From contig NZ_QSFA01000017.1 of the NCBI RefSeq assembly GCF_003467125.1, positions 1-59,912 on the forward strand: DNA of 59,912 bases, written 5' to 3'. This DNA is from Megasphaera sp. AM44-1BH. Its GTDB lineage: Bacteria > Bacillota > Negativicutes > Veillonellales > Megasphaeraceae. This document shows, in pieces, positions 53,448 to 59,912 of this stretch. The first letter of the stretch is position 1. Each line of letters starts with the position of its first letter. Under the pieces are notes generated by a model that did not search any database, had not been told where the DNA came from, and saw only the letters and a list, made by a program, of their open reading frames with translations. The position numbers and the translations under genes were made by a program.

Positions 53448-54872
53448 TTATTCCTGAACAAAATCGCCTGTCATATCGACGAGTTTGCCCGGATTCATGA
53501 TGTTGTTTGGATCCAATGCTTTCTTGATTGCTTTGATGACATGCAGTTCCGGAGCCGGCGTGCATTTAGCAAATTCATCGAGTTTCTTGAAACCAATGCC
53601 GTGTTCACCGGACATTTTACCGCCCAGAGCATAGACGCGTGGGAACAGGTCGCGATGGAAGGCTTTAATCTTGTTGAACCATTCTTCCGGAGAAAGGCCT
53701 TCTTTATTCAAAGGCAGAACATGGATATTGCCATCGCCGATATGGGCAACAGTTACGCAATACAGGCCGTATTTTTCACGGAGTTCCGGAATCTGTTTGG
53801 TGATATCAGGAATCTTATCGAGAGGCACGACAAAATCTTCCGTCTGGAACATCTTATCTACGTCACGGGCCGCTTCGGCAAACTGTTTGCGCAGCGTCCA
53901 GATACGTTTATCGGCTTCGAATTCATCGATAGAACCATTGTTTTCAGCCAGATCACAGAGCAATTCCATCTTGCGGTCCGATTCTTCTTCATTGAACGAT
54001 TCTACCGTGACGATGACGTAATCACAGCCTTCATCGACGTGCGGCATCTTCATATCGAGGAATTTGCAAGTCATGACCAGAGCTTCATTATCCATGAATT
54101 CGATACTGGTCGGATCGATACCAGCTTTCAGAATCTTATTCGGCAGGGCAAAGGCTTCATCATCGGTCTTGAATACGCAGACCATATTGAATACATACGG
54201 AGCCTGGGGATAGAGTTTTACCGTAACTTCCGTGATAATGCCCAGTGTGCCTTCGGAACCGGCATAGAGCTGTTCCAGGCAGAGGCCGGTAGAGCTCTTT
54301 TTCAGACGGGAGCCGGCTTCTACGACTTCCCCCGTCGGAGTTACGACTTTCAGGCTGTATACCTGATGACGGGTCGTGCCATACTTTACAGCCTTGTTGC
54401 CGCCGGCGTTATTAGCTACGTTGCCGCCGATCTGGCTGCTGTCGGCACTGGAAGGGTCGCCGGCATACAGAAGGCCATGACGGGCAGCTTCACGCTGTAA
54501 ATCCCCGGTGATGACGCCAGTCTGGCAGACAGCGTACATGTTGTCCGGATCGAGTTTGAGAATCTTATTCATCCGTTCCAGTTCGACGACGATACCATGA
54601 TATACAGGGATAGCGCCACAGGCAACACCGGAGCCAGCTGAACGCGGGGTAATTGGGACGAGATATTTATTCGCCAGTTTGACGATTTCTACGACCTGTT
54701 CCGTCGATTCCGGGAATACGACGACTTCCGGTTTGCTGAAATAATGAGAATTCCCTTCTTCGTCTGTCTGATAGGCTACGAGGTAATCTTCATCAGTCTT
54801 TACTTGTTTCGGGCTCATTACGCGTTTCAGTTCTTCTACCAATTCGGGGGTTACGGGATTAAAATGTGCCAT
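53448..54872 (-). CDS. FAD-linked D-lactate (2-hydroxyacid) dehydrogenase, GlcD/LdhD type
   Basis: 474 aa. Oxidises D-lactate or glycolate-like acids to 2-oxo acids. The FAD domain has VVFPESTEQVVEIVKLANKY, ITPRSAGSGVACGAIP and DPSSADSSQIGGNVANNAGG; the C-terminal domain ends GKMSGEHGIGFKKLDEFAK and LDPNNIMNPGKLVD. In related anaerobes it is coupled to an electron-transfer flavoprotein for lactate utilisation; none is adjacent. The ATG at 54872 is chosen over the GTG three codons upstream, which is too close to the ribosome site. Confidence 0.9.
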   Translation of the reverse strand: MAHFNPVTPELVEELKRVMSPKQVKTDEDYLVAYQTDEEGNSHYFSKPEVVVFPESTEQVVEIVKLANKYLVPITPRSAGSGVACGAIPVYHGIVVELERMNKILKLDPDNMYAVCQTGVITGDLQREAARHGLLYAGDPSSADSSQIGGNVANNAGGNKAVKYGTTRHQVYSLKVVTPTGEVVEAGSRLKKSSTGLCLEQLYAGSEGTLGIITEVTVKLYPQAPYVFNMVCVFKTDDEAFALPNKILKAGIDPTSIEFMDNEALVMTCKFLDMKMPHVDEGCDYVIVTVESFNEEESDRKMELLCDLAENNGSIDEFEADKRIWTLRKQFAEAARDVDKMFQTEDFVVPLDKIPDITKQIPELREKYGLYCVTVAHIGDGNIHVLPLNKEGLSPEEWFNKIKAFHRDLFPRVYALGGKMSGEHGIGFKKLDEFAKCTPAPELHVIKAIKKALDPNNIMNPGKLVDMTGDFVQE

Positions 54873-54983
54873 GAGGAACACGACCTTTCTGTACGTTTTG
54901 ATGGAATGTGTGACCAGAATGTCTGATTAATTATTTAAGCTCACTCTTACAGCTCTTAGGCTGCAGCCGTCGTGAACTTGATG

Positions 54984-55017
54984 TTTGACAGTATATCACG
55001 ATGTCAACGTTTGTAAA
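54984..55017 (-). promoter_or_regulatory. Promoter and possible operator of the D-lactate dehydrogenase gene
   Basis: TTTACA, 16 bp, TATACT on minus. The -10 region is flanked by an inverted repeat TTGACA-N11-TGTCAA (54985-55007), placed where a repressor would exclude polymerase. Confidence 0.45.
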
Positions 55018-55265
55018 GTCCCGATTTTTCCGTAAAAAGATTTGTCAACCCCAGGATAAAGCCTGTAATTCCGGTACCTTTTACGTTTAACGAAAACCGT
55101 AAAATTTTTTGCATGCTACTTGCGAAATGATATTATTCCTGTTTAGCATGGATATCTCGTCTTATTTATATACATGTCCTAATGACGTAACGCAAAAAAT
55201 CGCCGTACAACGTTTAATTATTTATTGTGTTGCAAACATAAACTTAATAAATTTACAAAAAGGGC

Positions 55266-55295
55266 TTGACTTCTTCTCCCATGGTAGCGTATAAT
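55266..55295 (+). promoter_or_regulatory. Promoter of the T-box leader
   Basis: TTGACT, 18 bp, TATAAT on plus, about 7 bp before the predicted transcript start near 55302. Confidence 0.8.
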
Positions 55296-55301
55296 ACGCA
55301 T

Positions 55302-55600
55302 CAAGCAAACAACCAAACAGTGTTGATTGGGAAAAGTACTTACAGACCCTGACAGTACAGAGAACCTGCTGCATGGTGAGAGGCAGGATGTAAAGACTAT
55401 AAGGAATATCACCCAGGAGCTGCCAGCTGAAAGCAAAGCAAGTAAGCGTGGCCGATTGACAACCGTTATCTTGTCCGGCATTGAACGTCAGAGAAATCTT
55501 TCGGTGATGTCAGTAGAGTGGTCGTTCACGACAATAAGAGTGGTACCGCAGAGCTATAACGCTTTGTCTCTTTCTAAGAGGCAAAGCGTTTTTTTTAACT
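55302..55600 (+). promoter_or_regulatory. T-box riboswitch, specifier codon ATC (isoleucine), controlling the BASS transporter
   Basis: Stem I shows the AGAGAACC...GGTGAGAGG apical region, then GGAAT-ATC-ACC followed by GGAGCTGCC, so the specifier is ATC at 55408-55410 with the usual purine after it. The T-box element AAGAGTGGTACCGCA (55536-55550) would pair with the uncharged tRNA end. A terminator AACGCTTTG / CAAAGCGTT with eight T follows at 55558-55597. Uncharged tRNA-Ile would thus turn on the transporter gene 76 bp downstream. Confidence 0.92.
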
Positions 55601-55675
55601 CCAGGTAAACGCAATCAGCCGTTTGTTATTTGCAGCAATCTTACATTTATATTTTTTATTCGGAGGTATGCAATT

Positions 55676-56674
55676 ATGATGAACTTTGTTACAAAACTAA
55701 GCGGTTTCGTAGGGAAAAATCTTACCTGGCTCGTATTACTCACTATCGTGGGCGGTTATTTCGTTCCTTCCGGTTTCACCTGGGCTGTAAAAAATACGGT
55801 CTGGCTTCTGGGAGTCGTCATGTTCGGCATGGGCATGACACTCCATGCGTCGGATTTTAAACTCGTACTCCAGCGTCCCCGCGAAGTCCTCGCCGGCACG
55901 GTCTGCCATTACACCATTATGCCCCTTGTCGCCTATGCCCTGGTCATGGTATTCGGCCTGACTCCGGAACTGGCTGTCGGCATGGTTCTTCTCGGCTCCT
56001 GCCCCAGCGGCACGGCATCCAATGTCATGAGCTTCCTTGCCAAAGGTGATGTTCCTCTGGCCGTTTCCATCACAACCGTATCGACGCTGCTGGCACCTGT
56101 CATGATGCCTTTCCTCGTCTGGGCACTGGCCGGCCAGTGGGTTACGGTATCCTTCCTTTCTATGGCCATGACAGTCATGAAAGTCATCCTCGTACCGCTC
56201 GTTCTTGGCCTGCTCGTCCATCGTCTTGTCGGTGAAACCTATCTGGCACAGATGCAGAAGGTCCTCGTTCTCGTATCCGCCTTTGCCGTTCTTTCCATCC
56301 TCGGGGGTGTCGTCGCTGTCAATGGTGCTAAAATCGTTTCCCTCGGCGTATTCATGGTCGTCCTCGTCCTCTTGCACAATCTGTTCGGTTTTGCTCTCGG
56401 CTATTTCATCACGGGAAAACTTGGTTTTGGCAAACGCCAGCAGCATTCAGTTACACTGGAAGTCGGCATGCAGAATGATGCCCTTGCTCTTTCTATCTGC
56501 TCCATCTACTTTGCCCCGGCTGTCGCTATCCCGGCCGCTGTAGGTGCCGCTGTCCATCAGATCACAGGCTCCATGCTGGCCGGACTCTTTGCCCGCAACA
56601 TGGACAAATATGAAGCCCGCCAGCAGGCTGCTTCCACACAGAAAGAAGCAGCGCCTGCCCCGTCGGCTCACTAA
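55676..56674 (+). CDS. BASS-family (bile acid:Na+ symporter-like) transporter under T-box control
   Basis: 332 aa with about nine to ten membrane segments. The family core GSCPSGTASNVMSFLAKGDVPLAV and the second crossover EVGMQNDALAL are present; the latter carries the sodium-site residues. The last 25 residues are a hydrophilic Ala/Gln tail. Despite the name, bacterial and plant relatives carry pantoate, pyruvate or methylthio-2-oxo acids. Control by an isoleucine T-box suggests uptake of Ile itself, its 2-oxo acid or a precursor such as 2-oxobutyrate. CGGAGGTATGCAATT gives the start. Confidence 0.88.
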   Translation: MMNFVTKLSGFVGKNLTWLVLLTIVGGYFVPSGFTWAVKNTVWLLGVVMFGMGMTLHASDFKLVLQRPREVLAGTVCHYTIMPLVAYALVMVFGLTPELAVGMVLLGSCPSGTASNVMSFLAKGDVPLAVSITTVSTLLAPVMMPFLVWALAGQWVTVSFLSMAMTVMKVILVPLVLGLLVHRLVGETYLAQMQKVLVLVSAFAVLSILGGVVAVNGAKIVSLGVFMVVLVLLHNLFGFALGYFITGKLGFGKRQQHSVTLEVGMQNDALALSICSIYFAPAVAIPAAVGAAVHQITGSMLAGLFARNMDKYEARQQAASTQKEAAPAPSAH

Positions 56675-56686
56675 TCAGCTCCCCAG

Positions 56687-56722
56687 AGACGTTGTGACCT
56701 CGTGTCGCAGCGTCTTTTTTTT
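56687..56722 (+). terminator. Terminator of the BASS gene
   Basis: AGACGTTG and CAGCGTCT pair around a short loop and are followed by TTTTTTTT. Confidence 0.75.
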
Positions 56723-56875
56723 GCCATATATATAGGTATTATATAAGGAAGAAAAAAACACGGTTCTGACGCCGTTTTTAAAATTCATCGGTTTTGTGAA
56801 GGAAACGAAGCCACGCCGCTACCAAATTGTCACAATCAAATCGTATACTAATAAACACAAGAAGGAGGGATACAT

Positions 56876-57244
56876 ATGAAGATAAAACGCCTTATTGCTT
56901 TGTCTATTACAGCCGCAGCACTGGCAGGTGGTGCCGCATTTGCACAGGATACTCATTTTGATGGCTATGCACACAATCCCATAGCCATGCACAACGATCA
57001 GCAGACTTCTCTTTGGAATCAAAAAAAAGACTTGAAAAAAGAAGAACAAATCCGCAAGAAACGCGAACAGGAAGAAAAAAAGCGCATCGAACGGGAAAAG
57101 AAAGAACGTCAGCGGGCAGAAGCAAACCGCAAAAAGAAAAAGTCCTACAAAAAACCGATGCCAAAGCCAAATGACCAGCACCGGCAAAATCAGCAGGATC
57201 AAAACCGGACATACCGCAACTATGCACCGGGCTACAACCGCTGA
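56876..57244 (+). CDS. Small secreted protein with Lys/Glu/Arg-rich helix
   Basis: 122 aa; I do not recognise a family. Residues 1-23 are a clear signal peptide ending AGGAAFA before QDTHFDG. After a short Asn/His-rich part, residues 50-95 form one charged stretch of alternating Lys, Arg and Glu that would be a single long helix or coiled coil, followed by a basic Pro/Gln/Asn tail. AGAAGGAGGGATACAT gives a strong start. It lies alone just before the mobile-element remnant. A periplasmic structural or envelope-binding role is only a guess. Confidence 0.75.
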   Translation: MKIKRLIALSITAAALAGGAAFAQDTHFDGYAHNPIAMHNDQQTSLWNQKKDLKKEEQIRKKREQEEKKRIEREKKERQRAEANRKKKKSYKKPMPKPNDQHRQNQQDQNRTYRNYAPGYNR

Positions 57245-57257
57245 TACTATGTGTGGC

Positions 57258-57306
57258 ACCCCTGTTTTGTAAAGGTTTGAAATTCAGGTCTTTACAAAAT
57301 GGGGGT
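57258..57306. repeat. Long 17-bp inverted repeat
   Basis: ACCCCTGTTTTGTAAAG and CTTTACAAAATGGGGGT pair over 17 positions (15 Watson-Crick and two G-U) around a 15-nt loop. No T run follows on either strand, so it is not a standard terminator. Confidence 0.7.
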
Positions 57307-57338
57307 TTACTGTTAAACTAATACAGTACCTATTATAT

Positions 57339-57377
57339 GCGGGTGTAATTCAGTGGTAGAATACGAGCTTCCCAAGC
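57339..57377 (+). pseudogene. Truncated tRNA-Gly(CCC), 5' half only
   Basis: The sequence runs through the acceptor 5' strand GCGGGTG, the D arm AATTCAGTGGTAGAAT and the anticodon stem-loop CGAGCTTCCCAAGC (anticodon CCC). The expected variable loop, T arm and acceptor 3' strand are missing; AT-rich foreign DNA follows. A few bases after the break (CGATTCACC) could be T-arm remains, which would mean an internal deletion. This marks a likely attachment site of the element on the right. Confidence 0.75.
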
Positions 57378-57514
57378 CGATTCACCTATTTTTTTTATCT
57401 TTTTTAAATCGCTTAACCATGCGGTTTATCAGTGTTACTTACAAAAGATTTGTCGTACATTGCACCCCTTCTGCACCCCTTTTCTTAATTTATTAAACTC
57501 AAAACACAAATTTC

Positions 57515-57549
57515 AGGCTCTGTCGGACAGACAGAGCCTTATTTTTTTA
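57515..57549 (+). terminator. Terminator hairpin at the edge of the mobile-element remnant
   Basis: AGGCTCTGTC / GACAGAGCCT with a 5-nt loop and TTATTTTTTT. The interval 57378-57605 has no gene; besides this hairpin it contains a direct repeat TGCACCCCTT near 57460-57480. Confidence 0.75.
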
Positions 57550-57605
57550 ATTAAAAATCATACTATACTGCTGTATGATAATTCAAAGTAAGTCATTAAC
57601 TATAG

Positions 57606-58217
57606 TCATGCGCTTTCCCTTGCTTCGTGCTGACATCGCATGCAGAGAGGCTTGCCGAACTGTTGCTTGGAATAGGCTGCCACTTTATCACTGATGTGAG
57701 CACCGCAGTCGGCACAGACGTGGGCTTTTCCCGTTGTATTTGCACCTTGTCGGCTGGGATGGGGAGCCCGTTTGACCTCGTTTGGCGTCGTTTGGCAGGT
57801 GGCGTTACTCCCTGTACTGGCCAATGTATGTTCATCGGTCTTTGTGTCAGCTTCTGGGTCATCACCAGTACTGATGTTCAGGGTCAGCATATAGGCATAT
57901 TTTATGGCCGCCGTTTCAGCCTTCATGACAGCCTTATCTCCGGCATCCTGTCCGGAACCGATACCTACGATTTCAAAGGTTTCGCCGGTTTCGACGTCCA
58001 TCAAGGTGATCGTCATCTGGATGGTAGCCAGCTTTTCAACATTCCCCTTAAGGGTCGTCACATCGGTCAGGTCGAAGAGTTCCGGCTTGGCCAATGAGAT
58101 GATGCCATGCTTGACGAAGGACTGGTTCACCTTTTCCAGTACATCGGCACTGGTGGCATACTTATATCCATGGAACTGATTCTTCCCATTCTTTTGGACG
58201 TAGCTGCATTCGTGCAT
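57606..58217 (-). CDS. ERF-family single-strand annealing protein, 5' end probably lost
   Basis: 203 aa from the first ATG. HGYKYATSADVLEKVNQSFVKHGI, then TIQMTITLMDVETGE and GIGSGQDAGDKAVMKAETAAIKYAYML define the ERF recombinase core of phages and plasmids. The C-terminus adds a four-cysteine zinc-ribbon-like element (CADCGAH...CMRCQHE). Coding similarity seems to extend upstream of the ATG (ENTTDKLLDVMHE) into a frame without a start codon, right where the relaxase fragment ends, so a deletion junction near 58250 is likely. Confidence 0.75.
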   Translation of the reverse strand: MHECSYVQKNGKNQFHGYKYATSADVLEKVNQSFVKHGIISLAKPELFDLTDVTTLKGNVEKLATIQMTITLMDVETGETFEIVGIGSGQDAGDKAVMKAETAAIKYAYMLTLNISTGDDPEADTKTDEHTLASTGSNATCQTTPNEVKRAPHPSRQGANTTGKAHVCADCGAHISDKVAAYSKQQFGKPLCMRCQHEARESA

Positions 58218-58264
58218 GACATCCAGTAGCTTGTCTGTGGTATTTTCAGATAATAATTATGCCT

Positions 58265-58780
58265 TTAAGCAAAATGTTCTTCCAAGTATCTCCGTTCATA
58301 TTCACTATATCGGACCGATTCTAAATTCACGTTCGACAGGCAAACACTTGCTTTCAATTTGTACCTGAGCAAATCTATGAATCTGAAGTTCACCCGGGTT
58401 CCATCACTATACCGGACTGAATTCAATACAAAATGTGCATGATAATGACTCGTATTCGTATGCACTGCCCATGCCACCTGACACTTCTCAGTAGTAAAGA
58501 TGTAATTAGCCATAGCGACCGACGCAATGCAAAGTTTGCGTATATTCTTCTCCTGGCTCTCCCAGTCACTGATAGATAAGACCAGATGTCTATATTGTCT
58601 TCCCTGCGTCTGATTCATGAGCAGTTTAGTCATCATCATGCCTTCTGCCGGATTCATAGGATTCACGCCGAAACAATCGTAAAAAGCAATCTTATTGTGA
58701 TGCCGTTCCATATCCCTCAGATAATCAAGCATTCCCTTCAATGTGAAATTACCTTGCTTTTTGATTATGAAGACCGCCAT
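58265..58780 (-). pseudogene. Truncated MobA/VirD2-type relaxase
   Basis: 171 aa; the three-histidine metal signature is visible in HTNTSHYHAHFVLNSV, preceded by the substrate-strand motif RQYRHLVLSIS. Such relaxases nick the transfer origin and are normally 350-500 aa, so the C-terminal half is gone. It ends near the point where the ERF gene has lost its start. The start is 2 bp after the MobC-like gene. Confidence 0.75.
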
Positions 58781-58782
58781 TG

Positions 58783-59172
58783 CTATTCTTCCTCGCTTTT
58801 ATTCATCAGAAACTTCGCTATATCGCTTTCTTGTTGTTCCAAGAATCTGGTTGTGTCCTGATAGAATTGTTGCAACCGATCATCGTTCGTTCCTTTTATC
58901 CAGCTAAGCTTATACTTGATTTCAGCTAACTGTTCAGCTAACTTCCTACTGTCGGGATAAACATTGACCTGCCCCTCTTCAATCAAGCGTGTTATATATT
59001 CGGATACGGTTAAGCCGCTTTCCTTTACTTTTTCATCAAGTATTTTCTTTGTATGAGCTGTACACCGAGTATTTATTTGGACGGTTTTCTTTTCTTTCTC
59101 TTCCCTGTCATAATATTCCTTTCTGTTGTTTAACTGTTTTTCGATATTACGTTTCCTCAAAGATTTACTCAT
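58783..59172 (-). CDS. MobC-like relaxosome accessory protein (ribbon-helix-helix)
   Basis: 129 aa. A basic N-terminus, then VQINTRCTAHTKKILDEKVK and SGLTVSEYITRLIEEG, matching mobilisation proteins that bind next to oriT and recruit the relaxase. It directly precedes the relaxase fragment, the normal order. About 270 bp upstream (59173-59443) are gene-free and AT-rich; an oriT could lie there, but I cannot define it. Confidence 0.7.
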   Translation of the reverse strand: MSKSLRKRNIEKQLNNRKEYYDREEKEKKTVQINTRCTAHTKKILDEKVKESGLTVSEYITRLIEEGQVNVYPDSRKLAEQLAEIKYKLSWIKGTNDDRLQQFYQDTTRFLEQQESDIAKFLMNKSEEE

Positions 59173-59443
59173 AATATGACCACCTTTCTTTGCTATACAG
59201 TCTCTTTCTTGACTTATGGAAAAAACTTTAGTTTTTTCCTATGATAGGATAAACTTTATAATCCTTAGGAGCTTGATGAAAATATTTAAAAGATAATATA
59301 ATCACCTCCTTCATTTGACATCATTTAAGAACAATTGAAATCATTCTTTCTTTATTAACATGTTTTAGTATTCATAAAAAACAAAAAAAGAAGAGAGAAC
59401 GCAATACACGTTCTCTCCCATATATAAACGTTATTGTAACTAT

Positions 59444-59722
59444 CTACCCTTTCCGCATTTTATCAAAGTGTTTTCCCATGATTTGTGCAGCCTCCTTCTT
59501 TTTACTATCCAAGGGATGTAAGTAGATGGACGTAGTCCGTATGTTTGTATGCCCTAACATTGACTGTACAGTCGTTAAAGATGCCCCTTCATTCAGAGCA
59601 TACGTAGCGGCCATATGACGCAAAGAGTGAACACCAATATGGGGTATTCCTATCTTTTTGCACATTTTTGTCAGCCGTGTATTCAGATAACTAGGACTTA
59701 CAGGAACTAGATGATCATGTAG
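59444..59722 (-). pseudogene. Tyrosine recombinase (integrase), C-terminal fragment
   Basis: The open frame runs about 92 codons from the stop at 59444. Catalytic residues are visible: GVHSLRHMAATYALNEGAS (His-x-x-Arg), MLGHTNIRTTSIYLHP (His/Trp box position and the nucleophile Tyr). PVSPSYLNTRLTKMCKKIG is the expected preceding segment. An in-frame TAA at 59723-59725 cuts it off, and further upstream no integrase sequence continues, so the catalytic Arg-I and core-binding domain are missing. Confidence 0.8.
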
Positions 59723-59734
59723 TTATCAGGTAAA

Positions 59735-59912
59735 TCATCTATTGCCTTCAGCAATTTCTTCAGCTGTTCTTCCTGAATAATGGGATAGTGATGATAACTC
59801 CATCCCTTGGATTTCGCCCCCGATGACAAAGGCTCCTTTGCCGTCGGATTCGGCTCCTACAAGAGCGAACATGCCGCAGCCCTCGTCGCCTCTAAATAGC
59901 ACGATTTCCTCC
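59735..59912 (-). CDS. Unidentified C-terminal protein fragment at the window edge
   Basis: An open frame of about 58 codons enters from the right edge and stops at 59735. Visible segments are EIVLFRGDEGCG, ALVGAESDGKGAFVIGGEI and GRTAEEIAEGNR. I do not recognise a family. A second minus frame (59707 to about 59865) also looks protein-like (HHYPIIQEEQLKKLLKAIDD), so there may be a frameshift in this stretch, and it may be part of the decayed element. Confidence 0.4.
   Translation of the reverse strand, partial: EEIVLFRGDEGCGMFALVGAESDGKGAFVIGGEIQGMELSSLSHYSGRTAEEIAEGNR

Noticed and set aside
53541..54500. 319-aa plus-strand frame opposite the D-lactate dehydrogenase
   Set aside because: Shadow of a complete FAD-linked dehydrogenase gene.
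57378..57605. Complete tRNA gene with an intron
   Set aside because: No T arm or acceptor 3' strand complementary to GCGGGTG is found downstream in this interval.

Overview
The window looks like a chromosome of an anaerobic Gram-negative-type Firmicute (Negativicutes), most like Megasphaera or a close relative. This rests on an oxygen-sensitive 2-hydroxyacyl-CoA dehydratase cluster, a ferredoxin-linked 2-oxoacid oxidoreductase, a class III fructose bisphosphatase, a T-box leader, a coiled-coil repeat surface protein of the kind carried by diderm Firmicutes, and moderate GC. The genus is inference, because no 16S rRNA or marker gene is present.

Layout. 1-1541 (minus) is the N-terminal part of a secreted repeat-rich surface protein. 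2144-15210 is a fermentation module: a PAS/sigma-54 activator, an acyl-CoA ligase, an anion transporter and, divergently, a Had/Fld-type operon (type III CoA-transferase, dehydratase activator, two dehydratase subunits, acyl-CoA dehydrogenase), then a frameshifted LarA-family gene and a D-2-hydroxyacid dehydrogenase. The 540-bp divergent region holds nine TTGCAC/GTGCAA sites and two matching -24/-12-like promoters, so one regulator probably drives both arms. 15324-17480 is an ornithine decarboxylase. 17555-23010 is a type II-C CRISPR-Cas locus (8 spacers, cas2, cas1 broken by an amber codon, cas9, tracrRNA). 23063-27650 holds a carbamoylase-type hydrolase and argCBD (no argJ) under a consensus promoter with ArgR boxes.

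27808-36579 is a near-complete aromatic pathway: aroD on plus and aroF-tyrA-aroB-aroA-aroC-pheA-aroE-aroK on minus. A 51-codon Phe/Tyr-rich leader peptide and a terminator precede aroF, which is the architecture of transcription attenuation. 36596-43063 has a polysaccharide deacetylase, an orphan FAD subunit of molybdenum-hydroxylase type, a SUFU-domain protein, glutamate dehydrogenase and fructose-1,6-bisphosphatase. 43223-48815 holds a CoA-transferase, korDABC and a divergent LysR regulator. 48952-54872 holds an M20 peptidase, an AEC transporter, a nitrilase-family amidase, YbaK, a family-4 uracil-DNA glycosylase and an FAD-linked D-lactate dehydrogenase. 55266-56674 is a T-box leader (specifier ATC, Ile) controlling a BASS-family transporter. 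From about 57339 to the end lies a decayed integrative/mobilisable element: a broken tRNA-Gly, an ERF recombinase fragment, a truncated relaxase, a MobC-like protein and an integrase remnant.

Together the genes describe a fermenter that moves carbon through 2-oxo and 2-hydroxy acids and CoA thioesters, with biosynthesis controlled by RNA attenuation (aro), a T-box (BASS) and ArgR (arg).
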